From: Variovorax sp. OAS795
Lineage (GTDB): Bacteria; Pseudomonadota; Gammaproteobacteria; Burkholderiales; Burkholderiaceae_C
Assembly: GCF_040546685.1 (NCBI RefSeq)
Contig: NZ_JBEPOH010000001.1
Location: forward strand, 930,001 to 994,000
DNA: 64,000 nucleotides
Direction: 5' to 3'
The notes under the pieces were generated by a model. The model saw only the letters and a list, made by a program, of their open reading frames with translations, had not been told where the DNA came from and did not search any database. A program made the translations under genes and the position numbers. Of the stretch, positions 50,770-58,263 are shown in pieces; positions within the stretch are counted from its first letter, which is position 1; each line of letters begins with the position of its first letter.

Positions 50770-52913
50770 GCATGCAGCAGCGGCTCGGTGTAGCCGCTCG
50801 GCTGCTCGATGCCCTTGAACACGAGGTCCTGCGCGGCCTTGTAGGCGGCCGAGGTGTCGAAGTGGCCGGCCATCGGCTGGTACACCGGGTCGCCCGCGTT
50901 CTGCTCGTCGACCACCTTGGCCATGCGCTGGAAGGTCTCGTCCACCTGCGCCCTGGTCACGACGCCGTGCAGCAGCCAGTTGGCGATGTGCTGGCTCGAG
51001 ATGCGCAGCGTGGCGCGGTCTTCCATCAGGCCCACGTTGTGGATGTCGGGCACCTTGGAGCAGCCCACGCCCTGGTCGATCCAGCGCACCACGTAGCCGA
51101 GGATGCCCTGCACGTTGTTGTCGATCTCCTGCTGCTTCTCGGCGTCGGTCCACTTGGCTTCGGGCGCGATCGGCACCTGCAGCAGCGCATTGAGGATGTT
51201 GTCGCGCTCCGCGTCGGCGTCGGTCTTCTCGAGCTCCTGCTGCACGGCCGTCACGTTCACCTGGTGGTAGTGCAGCGCATGCAGCGTGGCGGCGGTGGGC
51301 GAGGGCACCCAGGCGGTGTTGGCACCGGCCTTGGGGTGGCCGATCTTCTGTTCGAGCATGGCGGCCATGAGGTCGGGCATGGCCCACATGCCCTTGCCGA
51401 TCTGCGCCTTGCCGCGCAGGCCGCACGAGAGGCCGACCAGCACGTTGTTCTTTTCGTAGGCGCCGATCCATGCGCTGGACTTCATGTCGCCCTTGCGGAT
51501 CATCGGGCCGCCGTGCATGGCGGTGTGCATCTCGTCGCCGGTGCGGTCGAGGAAGCCGGTGTTGATGAAGGCCACGCGCGCGGCGGCCTCGGCAATGCAG
51601 GCCTTGAGGTTCACGCTGGTGCGGCGCTCCTCGTCCATGATGCCGAGCTTCACGGTGTTGGCGGCAAGGCCGAGCAGCTGCTCGACGCGGCCGAACAGCT
51701 CGCTAGCAAAGGCCACTTCGGACGGGCCGTGCATCTTGGGCTTGACGATGTAGATGCTGCCGGTGCGCGAGTTGCCCTTGCGCTTCAGGTCGATCATCGC
51801 GATGGTGGTGGTGACCACGGCATCGAGGATGCCTTCGGGGATTTCCTTGCCGCCCGCGTACAGCACGGCGGGGTTGGTCATCAGGTGGCCCACGTTGCGC
51901 AGGAACATCAGCGAGCGGCCGTGCAGCTTCACGGGCTGGCCGTTGGGGCCGGTGTATTCGCGGTCGGGATTGAGGCCGCGCGTGAAGGTCTTGCCGCCCT
52001 TGGCGACTTCTTCGGTGAGCGTGCCCTGCACGATGCCGAGCCAGTTCGCATAGGCGAGGACCTTGTCGGCCGCATCGACCACGGCCACCGAGTCCTCGAG
52101 GTCGAGAATGGTCGAAAGTGCGGACTCGAGCACCACGTCGCTCACGCCGGCCGCATCGTTCTTGCCGATGGGCGTTGCGCGGTCGATGCGGATGTCCAGG
52201 TGGATGCCGTTGTGCTTGAGCAGAACCGACGAGGGCGACGCCGCATCGCCCTGGTAGCCGACGAAGGCCGAAGGATCGCGCAGCGTGGTGCTGCTGCTTT
52301 GCAGCGCGATGTGCAGCTGGCCGTCCTTCACGCTGTAGCCGGTCGCCATCTTGTGCGAGCCGTTGGCCAGCGGTGCGGCCTGGTCGAGCACGTTGCGCGC
52401 GAACTCGATCACCTTGGCGCCGCGCACGGGGTTGTAGCCCTTGCCCTTTTCGGCGCCATCGGTTTCGGGAATGGCGTCGGTGCCGTAGAGTGCGTCGTAC
52501 AGCGAGCCCCAGCGCGCATTGGCCGCGTTGAGCGCGTAGCGGGCGTTGAGGATGGGCACCACCAGCTGCGGACCGGCCTGCAAGGCGAGTTCGGAATCGA
52601 CGTTGGCGGTGGTGGCCTTTGCGCCCTTGGGCTGCGGCAGCAGGTAGCCGATCTTCTCGAGGAACGCGCGGTAGGCCGGCATGTCGCCGATCGGGCCGGG
52701 GTTCTTCTTGTGCCAGGCGTCGATCTCGGCCTGCAGGCGGTCGCGCTCGGCCAGGAGCGCGATGTTCTTGGGTGCCAGGTCGTGCACGATGGCGTCGAAG
52801 CCCTTCCAGAACACGTCGCTCGCCACGCCGCTGGCAGGCAGGACCTGGTCCTCGATGAAGCGGTGGAGCTCGGTCGCAACCTGGAGTCCGTGGGTGGTGG
52901 TGCGGGCGGTCAT
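50739..52913 (-). CDS. glcB: malate synthase G
   Basis: A 724-residue enzyme condensing glyoxylate and acetyl-CoA into malate, length typical of isoform [20 protein letters not shown] carries the conserved acidic residues, [21 protein letters not shown] follows, and [20 protein letters not shown] is the signature near the catalytic aspartate/arginine region. [19 protein letters not shown] is also conserved. ATG at 52913 follows AGGAGA by eight bases. It could serve glycolate or acetate use and accept acetyl-CoA from the oxidation genes in the window. An MFS gene overlaps its 3' end. Confidence 0.97.
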   Translation of the reverse strand: MTARTTTHGLQVATELHRFIEDQVLPASGVASDVFWKGFDAIVHDLAPKNIALLAERDRLQAEIDAWHKKNPGPIGDMPAYRAFLEKIGYLLPQPKGAKATTANVDSELALQAGPQLVVPILNARYALNAANARWGSLYDALYGTDAIPETDGAEKGKGYNPVRGAKVIEFARNVLDQAAPLANGSHKMATGYSVKDGQLHIALQSSSTTLRDPSAFVGYQGDAASPSSVLLKHNGIHLDIRIDRATPIGKNDAAGVSDVVLESALSTILDLEDSVAVVDAADKVLAYANWLGIVQGTLTEEVAKGGKTFTRGLNPDREYTGPNGQPVKLHGRSLMFLRNVGHLMTNPAVLYAGGKEIPEGILDAVVTTTIAMIDLKRKGNSRTGSIYIVKPKMHGPSEVAFASELFGRVEQLLGLAANTVKLGIMDEERRTSVNLKACIAEAAARVAFINTGFLDRTGDEMHTAMHGGPMIRKGDMKSSAWIGAYEKNNVLVGLSCGLRGKAQIGKGMWAMPDLMAAMLEQKIGHPKAGANTAWVPSPTAATLHALHYHQVNVTAVQQELEKTDADAERDNILNALLQVPIAPEAKWTDAEKQQEIDNNVQGILGYVVRWIDQGVGCSKVPDIHNVGLMEDRATLRISSQHIANWLLHGVVTRAQVDETFQRMAKVVDEQNAGDPVYQPMAGHFDTSAAYKAAQDLVFKGIEQPSGYTEPLLHAWRLKVKGQA

Positions 52914-52974
52914 GTGTCTATCTCCTGGAAAACGATGCAATGCGGATGCTGGATGAGAGGGGCGGCGGTGTCTG

Positions 52975-53652
52975 TCAGAAGAACCCGAGCACATCGCGCA
53001 GGCTGGTGCCGGTGCGCTCGGGCGATGTGCCGAGTTCTTCGAAGGGAAGCTGGTAGCGGTTGACCCAGAGCGTGCGGAATCCGTACCAGGTGGCGCCGAG
53101 CGCGTCCCAGCCGTTGCAGCTCACGAAGGCGATCTGCGCGGGCGCGAGGCCCGTAGCCGTGAGGCCGAGCCGGTAGGCCTCGGGGTGTGTCTTGTACTTG
53201 CGGATGCCGTCGACGCTCAGCACGTGGTCGAGCAGGCCCTCGAGGCCGGCGCTTTGCACGGCGGCGTCGAGCATGCCGGGGTCGCCGTTCGAGAGGATGC
53301 CGGTGACGACGCCGCGGCGCTTGAGCGCCTGGAGCACTTCGCGGCATTCAGGAAAAGCCGTGAGCGTGCGGTACTGGCCCATCAGCTGCTGTTCGGCGGC
53401 TTCGGTCAAGCCGAGCCCGAGCCGCTTGCAGGTGTAGCGCAGCGCGGCACGCGTGAGTTCGCCAAAGGGCTGGTAGTGCGCGCCGTCGTCGCTGGTGGTC
53501 ACGAGACGGGTGTATTCGATCTGCTTGTCGCGCCAGCCCGCGGCCAGCGCCTGTCCCTGGCCGGCGAACAGCCGCTCGGCCGTCTCCGCGACGCTGTACA
53601 CGTCGAACAAAGTGCCGTACGCGTCGAAGAGAACTGCCCCGGGATGGTCCAT
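52975..53652 (-). CDS. haloacid dehalogenase, type II
   Basis: A 225-residue HAD-superfamily hydrolase of the L-2-haloacid dehalogenase class. The nucleophile is Asp10 in [23 protein letters not shown] is motif II, the lysine of [13 protein letters not shown] is motif III, and [17 protein letters not shown] is the C-terminal motif with the asparagine and tryptophan that mark dehalogenases. It lies 61 bp before glcB on the same strand; dehalogenation of chloroacetate would yield glycolate, which feeds glyoxylate and malate synthase, a plausible but unproven link. A low-GC patch with an inverted repeat lies upstream. Confidence 0.9.
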   Translation of the reverse strand: MDHPGAVLFDAYGTLFDVYSVAETAERLFAGQGQALAAGWRDKQIEYTRLVTTSDDGAHYQPFGELTRAALRYTCKRLGLGLTEAAEQQLMGQYRTLTAFPECREVLQALKRRGVVTGILSNGDPGMLDAAVQSAGLEGLLDHVLSVDGIRKYKTHPEAYRLGLTATGLAPAQIAFVSCNGWDALGATWYGFRTLWVNRYQLPFEELGTSPERTGTSLRDVLGFF

Positions 53653-53672
53653 GGCTTGACTTTATTCGATAC

Positions 53673-53717
53673 TTTGTCGGTGAGTAAGAGCCGAAACCGG
53701 GATTTATCAGTGACAAA
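53673..53717. repeat. imperfect inverted repeat upstream of the dehalogenase gene
   Basis: TTTGTCGGTGAGTAA (53673-53687) and TTTATCAGTGACAAA (53703-53717) are imperfect inverted copies (about 11 of 15 matches) separated by 15 bp. They lie 20-65 bp before the dehalogenase ATG in an AT-rich patch, the position of a promoter or operator. Confidence 0.4.
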
Positions 53718-53755
53718 AATGAAGGTAATGGCGAGCGTCTGCCTGCATTCCGGTG

Positions 53756-54496
53756 TCAGATCATCGCGCTGAGTTCGCGCGCCGCGGCACGCACCGGTTC
53801 TATATGTGCTTCGTCGTAGCGGTGCGTGGGCATGGTCAGCGTGAGTGCCGCGGCCAGCCGGCCGTCGGCATGGAACACCGGGGCCGAAATGCCCGCCAGC
53901 TCGGCCGTGCGGTCGCCGACCAGGGCGCAATAGCCCTGCGCGCGGATGGTGTCGTAGAGCTTGCGCTCGGTCGAACCGCGCGGCCGCCCGGCCTCGGGGC
54001 CGAAGGCGATCAGCACGCGCGCCCCCGCGCCGCGGTCGCTGGGCAGCAGGTCGCCCGCGCGCACGTGGTCGCGCACCACGTGCGACGAATCGACGCGGAA
54101 CTGGCACAGCCGCACCCAGCCTGCGCCCTGGTCCTGCCGCACGTGGTACGCGGCGCTTTCGCCCGTGGCGGTGGCGAGCGCGCGCAGCACCGGCAGCACG
54201 ATGCGGTCGAGCGAGGCCGACGCGGCATACAGGCCGTGCAGCCGTGCGATCTCGGCACCCAGTGCATAGCGCCCGTCGTCCTGCCGGCGCACCAGCCGCG
54301 CGTGTTCGAGCGACGCGAGAAGGCGCAGCACCGTGCTCTTGTAGAGCTGCGTGCGCTCGGCAAACTGCGCGAGCGACAGCGCCTCGTCGCCGGGACCAAA
54401 GGCCGAGAGCAGGCTCAGCGCGCGGTCGACCGCCGCGGCGCCGCCGGGGGCGGCATGGCGATCGGCCAGCGATTCGGTCTGGGCTTTGCGGGGCAT
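53756..54496 (-). CDS. IclR-family transcriptional regulator
   Basis: A 246-residue regulator. The N-terminal winged helix contains VDRALSLLSAFGPGDEALSL and TQLYKSTVLRLLASLEHARLV, with the recognition helix in STVLRLL. The C-terminal effector domain includes ARVLIAFGPEAG and ISAPVFHADGRLAAALTLTMP. It is divergent from the HMG-CoA lyase gene, and the 115-bp gap between them holds two crossed promoters and a palindrome (ACGGAA-N5-TTCCGT) suited to IclR binding. Its likely target is the HMG-CoA lyase/CoA-transferase pair and itself. The dehalogenase gene follows downstream on the same strand. Confidence 0.93.
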   Translation of the reverse strand: MPRKAQTESLADRHAAPGGAAAVDRALSLLSAFGPGDEALSLAQFAERTQLYKSTVLRLLASLEHARLVRRQDDGRYALGAEIARLHGLYAASASLDRIVLPVLRALATATGESAAYHVRQDQGAGWVRLCQFRVDSSHVVRDHVRAGDLLPSDRGAGARVLIAFGPEAGRPRGSTERKLYDTIRAQGYCALVGDRTAELAGISAPVFHADGRLAAALTLTMPTHRYDEAHIEPVRAAARELSAMI

Positions 54497-54506
54497 GGCG
54501 GGTCGC

Positions 54507-54536
54507 TTGACAGTGAAAGTCGATCAGAGGTGTAAT
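54507..54536 (+). promoter_or_regulatory. forward promoter of the HMG-CoA lyase/CoA-transferase operon
   Basis: TTGACA at 54507-54512 and TGTAAT at 54531-54536 (18-bp spacer). Predicted start near 54543, 69 bp before the HMG-CoA lyase ATG. A second weaker candidate (TTGACG 54542-54547) lies downstream. Confidence 0.55.
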
Positions 54537-54544
54537 TCTGTTTG

Positions 54545-54561
54545 ACGGAATTTAGTTCCGT
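54545..54561. promoter_or_regulatory. probable IclR operator ACGGAA-TTTAG-TTCCGT
   Basis: A perfect 6-bp inverted repeat with a 5-bp centre overlaps the reverse -10 box and the forward start site. This position would let one bound dimer block both directions. IclR-family sites often take this dyad form. Confidence 0.55.
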
Positions 54562-54577
54562 AAGATAGAACTGTCAA
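54549..54577 (-). promoter_or_regulatory. reverse promoter of iclR-type gene
   Basis: On the reverse strand TTGACA (54577-54572), a 17-bp spacer and TAAATT (54554-54549). Predicted start near 54542, about 46 bp before the regulator ATG. Confidence 0.6.
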
Positions 54578-54611
54578 GCGATCTAAGTCCGGTCGCACCA
54601 AGGAACACCCG

Positions 54612-55550
54612 ATGACTTCTCCCGATGTCCTCATCAGCGAGGTCGGTCCGCGCGACGGCCTCCAGTCGGTCAAGGCCACCATGCCCACGGCCCACAAGCT
54701 GCGCTGGATCGACGCGCTCCACGCCGCCGGCCTGCGCGAGATCGAGGTCGCCTCGTTCGTGCCGGCCCGGCTGCTGCCGCAGATGGCGGACGCGGCCGAG
54801 GTGGTGCGCCATGCGGTCACGCTGCCGGGACTCGCGGTGATGGCGCTGGTGCCCAACCGCAAGGGCGCGGAGGCCGCGCTTGCCGCCGGCGTGCACAAGC
54901 TCACCATGCCGGTGTCGGCCAGCGTGGCGCACTCGATCGCCAATGTGCGCAAGACCCCGGCCGAGATGGTGGAGGAGGTGCGCGCCATCTCCGAACTGCG
55001 TCGCGCCATCGCGCCGCAGGTGAAGCTCGAAGCCGGCCTGTCCACCGCCTTCGGCTGCACGCTGCAGGGGCGGGTGCCGGAAGACGACGTGATCCGCCTC
55101 GCGGTGCAGTGCGTGGAGGCCGGCGCCGAGGAGGTGGGCCTCTCGGACACGGTGGGCTATGCCAACCCCGCGCAGGTGCGCCGGCTCTTCAGGCGGCTGC
55201 GCGCAGAGCTCGGCCGGCACGCGGGCGCGGCCCACATGCACAACACGCGCGGCCTTGGCATTGCCAACTGCCTGGCCGCCTGGGACGAGGGCGTGCGCAC
55301 CTTCGACGCATCGCTCGGCGGGCTCGGCGGCTGTCCCTATGCACCCGGCGCCTCGGGCAATGCCGTGACCGAGGACCTCGTCTTCATGTTCGAGGCCATG
55401 GGCGTTCGCACCGGCATCGACATCGAAAAGCTCATCGCGGCGCGCGCGCCGCTCATGGCGGGCCTGCCCGGCGAACCGGTCTACGGCATGACCCCCGAAG
55501 CCGGCCTGCCCAAGGGCTTCGTCCCAAAGGAAACCAACGCACATGGCTGA
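54612..55550 (+). CDS. hydroxymethylglutaryl-CoA lyase-like enzyme
   Basis: A 312-residue TIM-barrel lyase of the DRE-TIM family. SEVGPRDGLQSVKATMPT holds the metal-binding aspartate, and the HMG-CoA lyase signature GGLGGCPYAPGASGNAVTEDL gives the catalytic cysteine. It cleaves 3-hydroxy-3-methylglutaryl-CoA (or a related hydroxyacyl-CoA) to acetyl-CoA and acetoacetate. It starts an operon: its stop overlaps the ATG of the CoA-transferase by eight bases, and the IclR regulator is divergent. The absence of other leucine-pathway genes suggests a different, possibly branched hydroxyacid substrate. Confidence 0.92.
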   Translation: MTSPDVLISEVGPRDGLQSVKATMPTAHKLRWIDALHAAGLREIEVASFVPARLLPQMADAAEVVRHAVTLPGLAVMALVPNRKGAEAALAAGVHKLTMPVSASVAHSIANVRKTPAEMVEEVRAISELRRAIAPQVKLEAGLSTAFGCTLQGRVPEDDVIRLAVQCVEAGAEEVGLSDTVGYANPAQVRRLFRRLRAELGRHAGAAHMHNTRGLGIANCLAAWDEGVRTFDASLGGLGGCPYAPGASGNAVTEDLVFMFEAMGVRTGIDIEKLIAARAPLMAGLPGEPVYGMTPEAGLPKGFVPKETNAHG

Positions 55551-56733
55551 AACCCCTCCACTTCCCTATGCCGGCATCCGCGTCGTCGAGTTCACCCACA
55601 TGGTCATGGGCCCGACCTGCGGCCTGCTGCTGGCGGACCTGGGCGCCGAGGTGATCAAGGTCGAGCCGATCGAGGGCGACAGCACGCGCCGCCTCCTCGG
55701 CTCGGGCTCGGGCTTCTTCCCCACCTTCAACCGCAACAAGAAGAGCATCGCGCTCGACCTCAAGACGCCCGAAGGCGTGGAGGCCGCGCTGCGGCTCGTC
55801 GCCACCGCCGACATCGTGAGCGAGAACTTCAAGCCCGGCACCATGAAGAAGCTGGGGCTCGACTACGAGGCGCTGCGAGAGCGCCATCCGCGCCTCATCT
55901 ACGTGAGCCACAAGGGCTTTTTGCCCGGGCCCTACGACCACCGCACCGCGCTCGACGAGGTGGTGCAGATGATGGGCGGCCTCGCCTACATGACCGGCCG
56001 CGCCGGCGACCCGCTGCGCGCGGGCACCAGCGTGAACGACATCATGGGCGGCATGTTCGGCGCCATCGGCGCGATGGCTGCGCTGCGCCAGCGCGAGCTC
56101 ACCGGCAAGGGCTGCGAGGTGCAATCGGCGCTGTTCGAGAACAACGTGTTCCTGGTGGCGCAGCACATGATGCAGTTCGCCGCCACGGGGAAGGCAGCCG
56201 ACCCCATGCCCAGCCGCATCTCGGCCTGGGCCGTGTACGACGTGTTCACCGTGAAGGACGGCGAGCAGGTGTTTCTTGCCGTGGTGAGCGACAAGCAGTG
56301 GGCCATCTTCTGCAGGGCCTTCGGCCTCGAAGAGATGCTGGCCGACCCGCGCCTGCAAAGCAACAACGACCGCGTGCTGGCGCGCGACTGGATGATGCCG
56401 ATCCTGCGCTCGCACCTGGCGGGCCACAGCGCGGCCGAGCTCAGCGCCGTGTTCGAGCAGAACGAGCTGCCCTTCGCGCCCATCACCCGGCCCCAGGACC
56501 TGTTCGGCGATCCGCACCTCAACGCCACCAGCGGTCTCGCGCCCGTGCGCATGAACGACGGCCACATGGCGAAGGTGCCGCTGATGCCGTTCACGATCGG
56601 CGGCGAGCGCCCCGGCATCCGCCTGCAGCCGCCGCGCATCGGCGAGCACACGGGCGCGCTGCTGCGCGAGGTGGGCTACAGCGACGAGGAGATCGCCGCC
56701 TTCGAGGCGCGCCGGACCGGCATGGCTTCCTGA
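55543..56733 (+). CDS. CaiB/BaiF family III CoA-transferase
   Basis: A 396-residue family III CoA-transferase. VVEFTHMVMGPTCGLLLADLGAEVIKVEP (core: GPTCGLLLADLGAEVIKVE) is the nucleotide-binding start, followed by NRNKKSIALDLKTPEG and RTALDEVVQMMGG, where the aspartate is the likely acyl acceptor. It moves CoA between carboxylates. Its start overlaps the lyase gene by eight bases, so the two are likely to act in one route: activation of a hydroxy acid, then lyase cleavage. Substrate unknown. A LysR gene follows 25 bp downstream. Confidence 0.93.
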   Translation: MAETPPLPYAGIRVVEFTHMVMGPTCGLLLADLGAEVIKVEPIEGDSTRRLLGSGSGFFPTFNRNKKSIALDLKTPEGVEAALRLVATADIVSENFKPGTMKKLGLDYEALRERHPRLIYVSHKGFLPGPYDHRTALDEVVQMMGGLAYMTGRAGDPLRAGTSVNDIMGGMFGAIGAMAALRQRELTGKGCEVQSALFENNVFLVAQHMMQFAATGKAADPMPSRISAWAVYDVFTVKDGEQVFLAVVSDKQWAIFCRAFGLEEMLADPRLQSNNDRVLARDWMMPILRSHLAGHSAAELSAVFEQNELPFAPITRPQDLFGDPHLNATSGLAPVRMNDGHMAKVPLMPFTIGGERPGIRLQPPRIGEHTGALLREVGYSDEEIAAFEARRTGMAS

Positions 56734-56758
56734 ACGCGGGCGATATAGTTCGGGCGCC

Positions 56759-57739
56759 ATGGACCGCCTGAAGCAACTCGAATCCTTCGTCTCGGTGGCG
56801 ACCCGCGGCGGTCTCACGGCCGCGGCGAAGGCCGAGGGCGTGGCGCCCGCGATCATGGGGCGGCGGCTCGATGCGCTGGAGGCGCGGCTGGGCGTGAAGC
56901 TGCTGGTGCGCACCACGCGGCGCATCACGCTCACGCACGAAGGCAGCGCGTTCCTGGAAGACTGCCAGCGTCTCCTGACCGAGTTCGCCAATGCCGAGGC
57001 CAGCGTGAGCGCCGGCGGCGTCAAGGCCAGCGGCCACCTGCGCGTGACGGCGCCAGCCGGCTTCGGCCGCCGCCACGTCGCGCCGCTGGTGCCGCGCTTC
57101 CATGCGCTGCACCCCGAGGTGACGATCTCGCTCAACCTCAGCGACCGCGTGGTCGACGTGCGCGGCGAGAGCTTCGACTGCGCGGTGCGCGTGGGCGACA
57201 TGCCCGATTCGTCGCTGGTGAGCGTGCGGCTGGCCGACAACCGCCGCCGCTGTGTCGCCACGCCGGAGTTCGTGCGCCGCTTCGGCATGCCGCGGCACCC
57301 GGGCGAGCTCGCGCGCTTCGCCTGCCTCACGCTCTCGAGCGATGCCTCGCAAACGCGCGGCTGGGCGTTCCGCGTTCCGCGGACCGCTCAGGGGCGGGGC
57401 CAGGAACGCACCCTGGCGGGCGCGGGCGTGCCGACGGAAGACGGTGGCGAGGAGCTGATCTACCTGCGGCCCGAAGGCCCGCTCGACTGTTCCGACGGCC
57501 AGGTGCTGCACGACTGGTGCCTGGCGGGCCACGGCATTGCGTGGCGCAGCACCTGGGAGGTGGAGGCCGAGATCGATGCCGGCCTGCTGGTGCCGCTGCT
57601 CGACGAGTTCGCGGCGCCGCCCAATGGCATCTATGCGGTCTTCACCGGCACCAAGCACCTGCCGCTGCGCGTGCGACTGTGGCTGGATTTCCTCAAGGCG
57701 CACTACGGACGCCCCGAATTCTGGGGCGGACGGGGTTGA
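56759..57739 (+). CDS. LysR-family transcriptional regulator
   Basis: A 326-residue LysR regulator. The DNA-binding helix-turn-helix (MDRLKQLESFVSVATRGGLT, AIMGRRLDALEARLGVKLL) is followed by an effector domain with VTAPAGFGRRHVAPLVPRF and RGESFDCAVRVGDMPDSSLV. It starts 25 bp after the CoA-transferase and may be read with that operon. Length is slightly above typical because of the C-terminal tail. Its target genes are not evident, and the operon already has an IclR regulator. Confidence 0.91.
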   Translation: MDRLKQLESFVSVATRGGLTAAAKAEGVAPAIMGRRLDALEARLGVKLLVRTTRRITLTHEGSAFLEDCQRLLTEFANAEASVSAGGVKASGHLRVTAPAGFGRRHVAPLVPRFHALHPEVTISLNLSDRVVDVRGESFDCAVRVGDMPDSSLVSVRLADNRRRCVATPEFVRRFGMPRHPGELARFACLTLSSDASQTRGWAFRVPRTAQGRGQERTLAGAGVPTEDGGEELIYLRPEGPLDCSDGQVLHDWCLAGHGIAWRSTWEVEAEIDAGLLVPLLDEFAAPPNGIYAVFTGTKHLPLRVRLWLDFLKAHYGRPEFWGGRG

Positions 57740-57804
57740 AGCGCTCGGGCGGCGGCACAATGCGCAGGCAGTTGCAACCCCATTGAAGAGAGAGAAAGCC
57801 GACG

Positions 57805-58257
57805 ATGACGCTCGAAGCCATCCTTGCCTACCTGCATTTGCTCGCCATCCTCACGATGGTCGTTTTCATCTCCAGCGAAGCGGCGCTGTGCCGCGTGCAA
57901 TGGCTCAATGCCGCCGTGGTCGAGCGGCTCGCCAAGGTCGACATGGTCTACGGCATGGCGGCCGTGGCGGTGCTGGCCACCGGCATCGCACGCACCGTGT
58001 GGGGCGTGAAGGGCACGGCCTGGTACTGGACCAATCCGCTGCTGCACGTGAAGCTCGGGCTGTTCATCGTCGTCGGCGTGCTCTCGATCTTCCCGACCCT
58101 GACCTACTTCCGCTGGCGCAAGGCGCTGCGCGCCAACGGCACGCTGCCGGCCGAGGACGACATCAGGAAGACGCGCAAGCTGGTGATGGTGCAGGCGCAC
58201 CTGATCGCGCTGATTCCGCTGGTGGCCGTGTTCCTCGCACGGGGCTTCGGCAAGTAG
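57805..58257 (+). CDS. DUF2214-family small membrane protein
   Basis: A 150-residue inner membrane protein with four likely transmembrane segments: YLHLLAILTMVVFISSEA, VYGMAAVAVLATGIARTVW, LLHVKLGLFIVVGVLSIFP and AHLIALIPLVAVFLARG. This is the DUF2214 pattern; function unknown. It ends six bases before the spermidine-synthase-like gene and could be co-transcribed with it. The preceding LysR gene is 65 bp away. Confidence 0.8.
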   Translation: MTLEAILAYLHLLAILTMVVFISSEAALCRVQWLNAAVVERLAKVDMVYGMAAVAVLATGIARTVWGVKGTAWYWTNPLLHVKLGLFIVVGVLSIFPTLTYFRWRKALRANGTLPAEDDIRKTRKLVMVQAHLIALIPLVAVFLARGFGK

Positions 58258-58263
58258 GTCCGC

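Larger units (their letters stand above)
54503..54581. repeat. 12-bp perfect inverted repeat bracketing the crossed promoters
   Basis: TCGCTTGACAGT at 54503-54514 and its exact reverse complement ACTGTCAAGCGA at 54570-54581. Each arm contains a perfect TTGACA -35 box, one reading forward and one reverse, so two promoters face each other. Confidence 0.75.
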
